Below are positions 36,658 through 47,118 of a stretch of DNA of 64,000 nt, piece by piece. The position numbers and the translations under genes are program-made. The notes under the pieces are model-generated. The model had not been told where the DNA came from. It made no database searches and saw only the letters and a program-made list of their open reading frames with translations. The number at the start of each line of letters is the position of its first letter. Position 1 is the first letter of the stretch. The stretch covers positions 71,301,001-71,365,000 of the forward strand of contig NC_080586.1 in NCBI RefSeq assembly GCF_029962835.1, written 5' to 3'. Source of the DNA: Magnolia sinica (taxonomy: Eukaryota; Streptophyta; Magnoliopsida; Magnoliales; Magnoliaceae).

Positions 36658-38666
36658 TATATAATAACTATTTCATTTTAAAATTCCATTAAATTTTTCA
36701 TGCCACTGTTTAGGAGCTTATTTTAGGTCATATAGTGATTTAATTAATCTACATACTTTATTTTCTTTACCTGATATCTTATAACCCTCAGGTTGTTCCA
36801 TATATATTTCTTCATCTAAATCTTCATTTAAAAAAAGCCGTCTTAACATCCATCTGGTGTACCACCAGTTTGTATACGGAGGCTATCACTATTAAGACCC
36901 TAATAGTTGTAATCCTAGTTATAGAGGAATATATATCAAAGTAATCTAATCGTTCCTTTTGTTTAAAGCCTTTCGCTACCAAACTACCCTTAAACTTATC
37001 AATAGTCCTATCTGATTTTAGTTTCTTTCTAAACACCTATTTACAGCCTATTAGTTTGTTTTCAGGTGATAGGTCTACAAGTTCTCAAGTGTTATTAGAT
37101 ATAATAAATTCCAACTTATCATTTATTGCTTCTTTCCAAAAGGTTACATCTGGAGAGTTAATTGCTTCTGTATAGGTTGTAGGATCATCTTTTACCAAGA
37201 AGGTGAAAAAACCATTTCCTAGTTAGTTTCTCTTCTAACCCTAGTACTTTTTCTTAGTTATATCTCTTCTATTACTTTCTCATAAACACTTTTACTTGTA
37301 AACGCAATATCTGATTCATTAACTTCCTCTATTCCTATAGATTTAAATTTCATAGGGAATACGTTCTCAAAGAACTATGCATCCCTAGCTTCTATAATTA
37401 TATTAAGATCTAGAATATTATCCTTAGTTTTTAAAACTAGAAACCTGTAGGCTGCACTATTTTATACGTAATCTATAAATACACAATCGGTCGTTTTAGG
37501 GCCTAATTTTCTTTTCTTAGTTTCACGTAATCCTACTTTAACAAGATACCCCTACACTTTAACATATGTATAACTAGGAACATGATTCTTCCAAAGTTCG
37601 TAAGATGTTTGTTCAGAAGATTTAGAAGGAATTCTATTTAAGATATAACAAACAGACAAAATTGTTTCTCTCTACATATTTAAGGGTAAGCCTGAACTGT
37701 TTAACATAGCATTCGTCATCTCCTTAAGAGTTCTATTTTTACGTTCTGCTATTACATTCTGTTTTGGTGTATAAGGAGTTGTAGTTTCGTGAATTATTTC
37801 ACTCTTTTCATATAATTCTCTAAATTGAGAAGAGTCATATTCACATCTTCTATCTATTCTAAGTCTTTTAATTTTTATATTTAACTGATTTTCAACTTCA
37901 ATTTTATACTTAAAAAAAGCATCTAAAACTTCATCTTTGTTTCTTAATAGATAGACTCTAATGAACCTAGATTAGTCTTTTACAAAAGTTATATAATATC
38001 TTTTTCCACCTTTAGACATGTGATTTCTAAAATTATCTGAGTCACTGTATATTAACTCTAATAGAACAAATGATCATTCTATTCGTTTAAAAGGTTTTCT
38101 AATGAATTTTGATTCTACGCATATTTCACATTTATCAAATTCTTCATTAGATATATTAGGTAATAAACTTAATCTTTTCATTTTCTTCAAAGACACTATA
38201 TTCACATGACCTAATCTATTATAACATAGATAAAAGGGTTCAACGATATAAAAAGAACTAGATGTCTTCTTATTATTATCATTGGATATATTTACAATGA
38301 ATAAACCATCACTACAGTATCCCTTACCAACAAAAGCTTCATTCTTAATCATTACAAGCTTTTCTAAATCAAATACTAACTTGACACCAGCCTTATTGAG
38401 GAACGAACCAGAAACCAAGTTTCTTCTAATACCAGGCACATGTAGGACATCATTCAACATTAGAGTCTTTTCAAAAGTGAGTTTAGAAGTACTTTCCTTT
38501 TTCCTACAATTGGAGATGTTCTAGCATTATTCATGAACACCTGTTCGTTATTTTCTGATACTTGGTAGGAGGTAAACATGCTACGACCTTTACACACGTG
38601 TCTAGTTACACCAGTGTCTAGTACTCACTCCAAGTTATTTATAAGGAAGACTTCTGACACCACAAC

Positions 38667-40738
38667 TGTTGAGGGTCAAATATTACATATCAAACCCCAG
38701 TTATTGCCTGATTTTACGTACATGATAATATTTAACGTCATATTTTAATTGTATTTTTATTGCATGATGTAATCAGGAGCGTGGACTGAAAAATAGCACT
38801 AAAAGCATGGATTTGACACTCCGAAGTCACCAGAGCAAGGGACGCACTCCAGAGAACCAAGACTGAAGAATTTACATGCCAGGGATCCAAGAAAATCAAG
38901 TCATTCATGTTAAAGAGGCCCGAAATTGGTGAAGAATGCAAGATCACATAGTTTTTGCCATCTGATTAGCTCAAAACTTTATACATGGCCTGAGGGCCAT
39001 AAATTAACCGTACATATCAAATTTCAGCGCTCGGATCACTATAGAAGCGCCCCGACTAACAGATCAGCCCATAAACCGTTGATTCTGGGCCCACCTGATA
39101 TCTAGAGCTGCCTCAAATCTGGTCTCAACGCCTTAAATAGGGAGACTAATTGAATGAATGGATTGGATTTTACAAAAACATCACAATGGGCCCCGTATGT
39201 ACAGCGTGTGTACATTATGTACACACGTGCCGCCGCGCACCGAACCGGGTAAGGCGGGTTAGCAGCGCTGACCCGCGTCTCCTTCTCAATACGGCAACTA
39301 CTGTTTGGCGCTGTGTAATAGACAGACGTCATCCGTTTTGCAGACGCTAGTGGGCCCCACAGAATGACCGTACGGATGATCCAAGCCGTCCATCGTGTAG
39401 AGGGCCACGAATTCATTGAACCTATGCTGACTGTTTGTACCCATGCAAGCACACATGCGCGATATAGAGGCCATAAGTGGACTACCCTGCAACGTTCAAA
39501 TTGATTTTTTGCATGATTTCTTCTCTAGTCCGAGTCAATGGGCATTCAAAATCATTCATTTCTGACCGAAATTTTGAGGGCAATCTAATGGACGGGGTGG
39601 ATTTCCATGAAAGCACCTCTGTGGGGCCCACCGATCACGACATCACCGGACGTGCGAAAGGCTTTGCACGTCCGCGAAATTTGATTTTTCAGGCAGTTGT
39701 GGCCCATCATCTTTGATCATATGGCAGTCTGAACCGTCCATCGTGTAGGCCAGCCAAAATACTTCCAAGAGATGTTGATATTACAGAAATAATGCAAGGA
39801 ACGCGAGAGTTATGAAGCTCCGAACTTGGCTACGAAAAGGCTTTCGCTGCGCATGCAATAGCTTTCCAAATCCGATTTCCACCACTCCAGCAGCTATAAA
39901 AAGAGTTCCAAAACGTGGAGAAGGGGTGAGCTTGAACAGGAGACGTTAGATAAAGAAAGTGAGGCAGAGAGAAAAGTGTTGGGAATTTTTATATATTTTT
40001 TCTTTATTTTTTTTCTTTTTCCTATGAATTATGTTGAGATTTAGTCTGATTATGTTAGGCTAAACCTCTTAGCTAGGGCTAAGAGGTGAAGCTTATGGCA
40101 TGATGAGACTGACTCTATGCCTTTGATTTATGCTAGACTGACTGATGTTGATTTTAGTTCAATTAAAAGGAATACTTTCAGTTTTTTTAATGGTTTGTTA
40201 TGACTGAAATTACAATAGATCTGCGATGCATTTGAGTATTTCTTCCTCCTTTTGATGTTTATGACGTCAGGAAGCCCTGTTATTCACCATCGTCTCATGG
40301 GCATGGTTGGATGACGGTATCCTTCCTAACTTTCATGTAGTGTTGATTGGTTGGTAATTAGTTTAATTCTGTTGTTTGCTTTGTCTCCTGGGCATGGTTT
40401 GATGATGGAATCCATTCTAATTCATATACCTTTCATCTCGTGAAGACTAGATTAAGTAAGTTCAGTTTGATTTCCATGATTCTTGATGCAGGCATAAGAT
40501 CTCCCTGATCTCTACAAGTGGATCCTTTGAATCCCTAGTTTCCTTCATCTGAATTTCTTAAGTTTTAGATTACTATTTCACTATCATTCATCAATTTATA
40601 TTTGATTTAGATTTCATCTTAGGCTAGTTCTATTTCTACCTAGTTTCAGGTAACATACAAGTATCAGTCCCTTGGGATTCGACCTCAGTCTCACCGATTT
40701 TATTACTACATCACAACCCTATACTTGGGGAGTGAACA
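38667..40738 (+). mobile_element. Solo LTR-A inserted in the copia element
   Basis: 2072 bp, TGTTGAGGG...GTGAACA, flanked by a perfect 5-bp duplication acaac (38662-38666, 40739-40743). It splits the minus-strand copia element between the zinc knuckle and the GAG-pre-integrase, so it is younger than copia. A TATA-like 'gctataaaaag' lies at 39893-39903, giving U3 of about 1.2 kb. The conserved stem-loop is at 40064-40087 and the paired GGGCATGG motifs at 40291-40322 and 40382-40413. Confidence 0.93.
40064..40087 (+). other. Conserved stem-loop in the LTR-A leader
   Basis: ACCTCTTAGC-TAGG-GCTAAGAGGT: a perfect 10-bp stem with a 4-nt loop, downstream of the LTR TATA box and so within the predicted transcript. 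It is present also at 32442-32465 (perfect stem) and 51547-51570 (one pair lost). It could act in RNA dimerisation, packaging or 3' processing; none of these is shown. Confidence 0.75.
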
Positions 40739-42543
40739 ACAACTACTACCATGTCAGACTCATTGCCTATTTCTATAAGATTAGTCTGCAATTTATCTTT
40801 GTTTTTCTTAAGCCTGCAGGTTTTAATGTGATGCCCAGGCTTTCCACAGTTGTAGCAATTTTCCTTTTTTCTTGATTAATTGTTTGCATTATTCTTTTTG
40901 AGCCCGCATTCATTTGTGTAATGTCCAGGTTTGTCATGGTTATGACATTTGCCATTTTTCTTATTATTTTTCCAACTTGATTCCACAAAATTCGTCTTTG
41001 AATATATCTCATTTCCATTTTCTTTTTTGGTCCCTAATTCTATTGGTCTCCTTTATTCATATGTGTACGATAGTAGTTTCCAAAGAAACACCATTCTTTT
41101 TATATTTAATTATATTCTTATATTCTTTCCAAGAGCGCGGTAGCTTTTTTATTAGCGCTTCTGATAGAAAAGCTTCATCCAACTTAATTCCTTCAGTTGA
41201 CAGTTCATGAACTAGATTTTGAAAATCATGAATATGATTAGTGACAGGTTTGTAGTCTGTCATTTCATAATGAAAGAAATTAGTGATTACATGTTTTTTA
41301 GTGCATGCATCTTCCAATATGTACTTCTTTTCCAAAGCAGTCCATATGCATTTAGCAGGTTCGTAAGAAGCATATACGTCATATAGTTCGTTGGACAAAG
41401 AGTTTAGAATATAATTTTTACAATTATTTTCATCTGCTACTTCGGTTTGATTTGCTGGATCTATAGTAAATGATTCATATAGTATGTATTAAACTTTAAA
41501 GGTGGTCAGTGTAAACGTCAGTTTCTGTTTCCACCGTTTAAAGCATTGTCCAACGAACAGTTCGATTTTGTCTAACTCAGCAGAAGCATTTACTGTTAGG
41601 TAGTCATAGTCTATGTAATTCAACAAATTCGATTTCAAGATTGATGGAATATATGTTGAATTAAATAAACTATATAGAAAATTGAGAACCAAAAAAGAAA
41701 TAAAATCTAAGAAAGAAGACTTATTGAACTGAGTTGAGGCGTGATATGAGTCATTCGACTTGAAATCGAATTTGCTCCCCTTGGAAAGCGTCCCAAGTGC
41801 AACAGGTTTCCAGAGCAATCAACCTCCAGGATATAACGACTATGAATCGGTCCCAGCGGTGCACTGACTGTACACGGGCTCAAACCACTTGCAGTTTAAC
41901 CAGAAAGTGCTGAGTTGACTCAGCAAAATTTCTTAAACCAGAACTAGAATAACAGAAAAAGTCTTTAGAAGAGGAGAATAAAATGATTTTTGTTACTTTA
42001 GAAACAGGAACGAAAGCCCTTATATAGACTCCGAAGTGGTGCATTAGGCACCCTTTTAAAAGGGTTAGGTCCATTAGGTTTAAACCCAACAGGTGCGACC
42101 AATCGGAACAGACACAATTCTCTGGTTTAAAATGAAAAGGTGTAAGTGCGAGTACACTCTCGTAAATAAAGTCCCACGAGTACCCATACACACACACACA
42201 CACGCACGTGAGTACACTCGCACCCGCGCCCATGCCCAGCCCAGTCCATCCCGTCCTGTCGCGCACATGGACTCAGAGTCTGCTCGGTGCACGCGTGTGT
42301 GTGGTCAATGGCATAGATTAAAGCTATTTTGCCCCCCCCCTGAAGGACCAAATTCACATGCCCCCTTAATGGGGCTCAAGCCCCAAGGCAAAAAGCCTAT
42401 CGTATATACAAGATGTTTTTCTTTGTCAAATCCGATGTGGGATAAAATCCACAACTCAAAAGCACAAAAAATTTCAAATGTGGAGGGAAACCAAAAATTT
42501 TGAAAATCAAACTTTAATGTATATTTTGAAACAAAATACAACA

Positions 42544-44750
42544 CTCTTTATAAACTCAAGTCCTTCGATCTGTCTGCAAATAATATAAGCGGATCGATAC
42601 CTCTAGAAAATAGGGAATCTTGTCAATTTAAATGAGCTATTCTTATCTATTAACTACCTAGATGGTTCCATTCCTTCCACTTTAGGAAATCTAAGAAAAC
42701 TTGAGATCTTGCGTGTGAGCCGAAATCAAATCTCGGGCTCCATTCCTCCACAAATCGGGTATCTACAAGATCTAGTTGGGATATCGTTGTACCAAAACAA
42801 TCTAAATGGTTTGATCCCTCAAACTTTAGGTAATTTGAGCAAACTTACAATTTTGTTTCTCAATGACAATCAAGTTTCTGGTTCAATTCCACCTGAAATA
42901 GGGAATCTGCTTAATCTTAAGGAACTAGACATGACTAGTAACCTTCTAACAGGTTCTATCCCTTCGACTTTAGGAAATTTGACCAAGATTACTTTTTTGT
43001 CCCTTTATGAGTGTCAATTATCTGGTTACTTGCATCAAGAAATGAAAAACATGACAAATCTTTCTAAACTCTACTTGAGTGACAACAACTTCTCTGGCTA
43101 TTTACCTCAGTTATGCCATGGTGGATCTCTTGAAGCATTCTCTGTAGTAAACAACCATTTCACTGGTGAGATCCCCAGAAGCCTCAGAAACTGCACTAGC
43201 TTAACAAGAGTGCGACTCAATGGCAACCGACTTTTTGCAAATGTATCGGAAGCCTTTGGTGTATATCCACATCTTACATTCATGGATGTCAGCAACAACA
43301 TTTTGTTTGGGGAACTCTCACCAAACTGGGGTGAATGCCGAAACTTGACAAAGCTACAAATCTCTGGGAACATGATCACTGGCAGAATTCCTCCTGAGAT
43401 TGGGAAACTTACAGAGCTACGAGTGCTTGGTCTTTCTTCGAACCATCTAGTAGGAGAGATTCCAAAGGAATTTGGGAAGTTGACTTCTTTGCTCAACTTG
43501 AATTTAAATGATAACCAACTTTCTGGTTAGCTACCACAAGAGTTTGGAAAACTATCCAATTTGGAGGTTCTTGACTTGTCAATGAATCACCTAAGTGGTC
43601 CAATACCACCTCAATTAGGGGATTGCTCCAAACTCCAGTATTTGAAATTGAGCAAAAATGTTTTGAATGGAAGCATTCCTTTTCAGATTGATAACCTAGT
43701 ATACCTACAGGTCTTACTAGATCTAAGTCATAACTCCCTCAAAGGAGAGATGTCACCACAACTCGGGAAATTGATTAGGCTTGAAAAGTTAAACCTCTCC
43801 CATAACATTCTATCAGGCTCCATTCTGCATTCTTTTAAAGGGATGTTTAGCTTGTAATCTATTGACTTTTCATACAATGCTTTGGAAGGTCCTCTTCCGA
43901 ACAACAAAGCCTTTCAGAAGGCTCCTGCAGAGGCATTCATAAAAAATAAAGGCCTATGTGGTAAAGTGCAAGGTTTGCGACCTTACAATGCCTCTTCAAT
44001 ACGTCATGGTGATGTGGGGAAAGGCCATAGAGTTGTGATCCTCATTATTCTTACTCTCTTAGTGGCCTTGTTTCTTTTTTTTTGTAATCGTTGACTTTTC
44101 TTCCATTTATTATCAATGAAGAAGAAATATGGAGAATGTGGTTCTTGAAAGGAGCATCGGAAATCCATTTGCAATATGGAATTATGATGGGATTGTTGTG
44201 TTCAAAGACATCGTGGAGGCAACAGAGGGTTTTGACGACAAATACTGCATTGGAACTGGAGGATATGGAAAAGTTTACAAAGCAAATCTACCAACTGGCC
44301 AAGTAGTAGCTGTGAAGAAACTTCACCCACTTGAAGGTGGTGATCAATCTGATCAAAGAAGTTTTAGAAATGAGATACGAACATTAACAGAAGTCCACCA
44401 TCGCAATATTGTGAAGATTTATGGCTTCTGTTACCATGCTCGATGCTCATTTCTAGTGTATGAGTATATGAAAAAGGGAAGCTTGGCAAGTATCCTAAGC
44501 AATGATAAAGGAGCTGCACAGTTGGATTGGACTCTAAGAGTGAAGGTTATTAAAGGTGTGGCCAATGCTCTATCTTATATGCACCATGATTGTACCCTGC
44601 CCATTGTCCATCGAGACCTATCAAGCAACAATGTTATGTTGAATTTGAAACTTGAGGCTAGTGTCTCTGATTTTGGCACTGCACGATTACTGATACCCGA
44701 TTCATCTAATTGGACCATGCTCACAGGCACTTATGGGTACATCGCTCCTA
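42544..44750 (+). pseudogene. LRR receptor-like kinase pseudogene (MIK2-like)
   Basis: Resembles the plasma-membrane LRR receptor kinases of the MDIS1-interacting kinase 2 (MIK2) group. About 19 leucine-rich repeats (LxxLxLSxNxxSGxIP) run from 42546 to 43900. Then come 'NKGLCG', a membrane segment ('VVILIILTLLVALFLFF', about 44030-44085) and a kinase domain from 44129: 'GTGGYGKVYKA' loop, 'VAVKKL', 'HRDLSSNN' catalytic loop, 'DFGTARL', 'GTYGYIAP'. Breaks: an extra A near 42605, TAG at 43528-43530 (probably CAG, Gln), TAA at 43855-43857 (probably TCA, Ser) and a frame change at about 44080-44130. The signal peptide and first repeats are absent: copia sequence ends at 42543. Homology stops at a GTTAGT (44751), where I recall this family having an intron; no second kinase exon was found downstream. 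Confidence 0.9.
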
Positions 44751-44889
44751 GTTAGTTGCTAGTTCATTCTCCGTGCTTTAATAGTTCAATTAGTGATTGG
44801 TTTTTATTTTCTTAAGCTTTTTTTTTTATTGGCAATTATATACTCTAAAGTTTGTGCATTAGTTATATATTGTTGCTGAAGTGACAATT

Positions 44890-45109
44890 TAGGCCTGACC
44901 CGAACTCGATCCGACTCAATGTCGAGTCCAACATGCCTAACTCGATCCAAGTTCGGTCTGGCCTGGACTGATCTAGACCGAGTCCGATCCGGTCAGAAGT
45001 ACCGAGTCAGGTCGAGTTGGCGCTGAGTCAGATTAAGAGATGAGGGAGGGAGGGAGTGAAGAGGAGAGAGAAGAGGAGGAGGGTGATTGCCAGGCTTGGA
45101 AGAGGAGGA

Positions 45110-45159
<50 letters not shown>

Positions 45160-45401
45160 TGGGATCGGGTCGGGGTAGGGTTAGAGAGTCGGATCAAGCC
45201 GGGTTTTGGATCAAATCAAGTCTAACCAGATCGAGTTTCAGGTCAAGTTACTGGGTAACTCGAACTCGACTCGGTTTGAGTTCAGATTGGACGAAGCTTA
45301 TTCGGTTCGGACCGACTCACCCATTTAGATTAGGTCAAGTCAGATTGGAACGAGCGGACGAGTCGAGTAAGCCGGATCGAGTCGTCCCGTGCCCACCTCT
45401 A
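44890..45401 (-). mobile_element. hAT-type repeat, inverted, with (GA)n
   Basis: Minus-strand relative of the elements at 11900 and 59337. The right end is ...CCCGTGCCCACCTCTA, the inverse of a TAGAGGTGGGCACGGG hAT terminus. The body shares the 'gactcgactcgg' words. The left end (TAGGCCTGACCCG) is a weak match and no 8-bp flank was found. (GA)n occupies 45115-45157. Confidence 0.65.
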
Positions 45402-46573
45402 GTTCATAATGCCCACCTTATATCTTTTTTCTTTTAAAAGTGGAAAAGTCAAGAATTATGGGCCCTTATGGTATTTTTATGATATCTAACCGATCTAATA
45501 GATGTAGCCTTGCGACATGATGTTTAGAGTAGTAAAAAAATTGATCAATCAAAATGTATAGTAGGCCGCATCATAAAAATCATATACACACTTTAAAACA
45601 TCAAAATTCACTTGTAACCCATTTGATGATTACATTAGAAAGATTTTTAGTTCGTGTAATTATCATAGTGGGTGCATGTGTAGAATAAGTTGGAAGTCAC
45701 ATTGCCCTGAAATTTTCAAACTTTATTACTTTTTAAATAAAAATAATATATAAGAGTACTTCGATAACCTTGTTGGACAGGAACTAAAGAATGGTAAATT
45801 TAGAATTTATGAAGAAATTTCTCATAAAAATTCATTTTTTAAAGCAATAATAATATCCTTTTTATGATGAATTATGGAAAATCAAGATGGGTTCTTAAGA
45901 TATTCAGGCCTGTTCAATATATATGTATTATGGACTGCCTTTTCAAACTCATTTTTTGAATTGCATCATTATTTTTTTAGTCTATTATTCAATAAATTTG
46001 GTTTCAAAATTCAACAAATTTAGTTCCAAATATTCAATGAATTTCATAAATTTCCAACACACTCTTATAATTCATCAAATTTAATATTACGAGATTGTAG
46101 AACCGTAATTAAATTTTGTGATTTGTGATTAGATCGCGAGCATTGCATAGTACATTATTTTCAATTGTGTGGTCAACCTGAATTGTGATAGAGTTGAGTT
46201 TTGGGCCTTAGGTTTAAAGGGGCGACACACCTGATAGTAGGGGCGCTTTCATGAAAGTGTCATGGTGGGCCTGCTTGAGCTGTCGGGCGCTGTGCTCACA
46301 TGTGGGCGGAGAATATTAATAAATTAAGGGGAAGGTATGCCATTGACAATTATTTACATATTAGGTGGCTTGTGTTTGTTTTTTCTTTTAAGGGACCTGA
46401 ACCTAAATTCCATATTAATTGCGTTGGGTGTGTTTTTAAATATGCTAAGAGGGTGAGTTTGTCTTTTGCCTTATCTTGTTCGCTTACAAAATCGTGTAGT
46501 CCTCGGGTCACTGGGCTGTAACTGCGGTTAGCCAGTGGGTCATGCAGGTCACGCGGGGCCGCTTCAAGAAGTA
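45402..46573. repeat. Dispersed repeat, second copy
   Basis: AT-rich. It shares stretches with 10515-11870 ('aaaattcaacaaatttagtt', 'gtgtggtcaacctgaattgtg', 'gagttttgggccttaggttta') and, after 46500, with 12540 onward. No coding sequence recognised; the open frame at 46300-46521 has no known domain. Confidence 0.55.
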
Positions 46574-47118
46574 GGAAACGGATTGGCTACTCCCCTGCCA
46601 TCAGCCAATGGCTGGTGGTCGGTGCTTTGTGGGCCCCACCATGATGTATATATTTAATACATGCCGTCCATCTATTTTTCTAGATCATTTTATAGTATGA
46701 GACCAAAAATAAAGTATATCCTAATATCAAGTGGACCACATTACAGGAAACAGTGTTGAATGAACGTGGACCATTGAAAACTTTTCAGAGGCCATACAAG
46801 TTTTGGATCAAGCTGATCTTTGTTTTTTCCCTTCATCTGGGACTCTATAACTCTTTCTTACCTTTGACCAGGTGTTGAAACTCCTAAGAGTCTACCACCG
46901 GAGCAAGAGCAAGGACCACACCTAATCAACATATTGGATGTGAAATAAACAGTACAACGGGCCTTAGGAGGATTTTAATGGTGCATATCAAGCCCTACAA
47001 TGATTGGTAAAAATGGATGAACGGAGTGGATGAAACACATACATCATGGTGGGGCCCACAGAGCACCGACCACCAGCTTCCGGGCTGGTGGCAGGGGGGG
47101 AGTAGCCAATCCGTTTCC
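46574..47118. mobile_element. Mutator-like MITE
   Basis: Termini GGAAACGGATTGGCTACTCC and inverse; the inverted repeat continues imperfectly for about 80 bp, through 'ggctggtggtcggtgctttgtggg'. The 9-bp flanks caagaagta (46565-46573) and caggaagta (47119-47127) match at 8 of 9. The size (545 bp), 9-bp duplication and G-rich terminus fit a Mutator-derived MITE. Confidence 0.9.

Larger units (their letters stand above)
35245..42543 (-). mobile_element. Ty1/copia retrotransposon fossil
   Basis: Minus-strand order: 5' LTR region (right edge 42543, beginning TGTTGTATTTTG; TATA-like 'tctatataagggc' at about 42020), gag (41398-41057, UBN2-type 'IWTALEKKYILEDACTKKH'), a CCHC zinc knuckle (about 40870-40830), GAG-pre-integrase (38460-38074, 'YNRLGHVNIVSLKKM', 'KCEICVESKF'), integrase (to about 37300), RT (37036-36300, 'VHQMDVKTAFFK') and RNase H (36239-35550, '[19 protein letters not shown]', '[14 protein letters not shown]'). 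Tork-like by wording, tentatively. Broken in many places (about ten or more); no 3' LTR recognised. A solo LTR-A sits within it. It adjoins the receptor-kinase pseudogene. Confidence 0.9.

Noticed and set aside
42093-42503. 136-codon plus-strand frame next to the receptor-kinase pseudogene
   Set aside because: It lies in the copia LTR and a CA-rich stretch; the amino-acid sequence shows no domain.
44129-44750. Functional cytoplasmic kinase gene
   Set aside because: It lacks everything after subdomain VIII, and the upstream LRR part in the same locus has two stops and frame changes, so it is part of a pseudogene.
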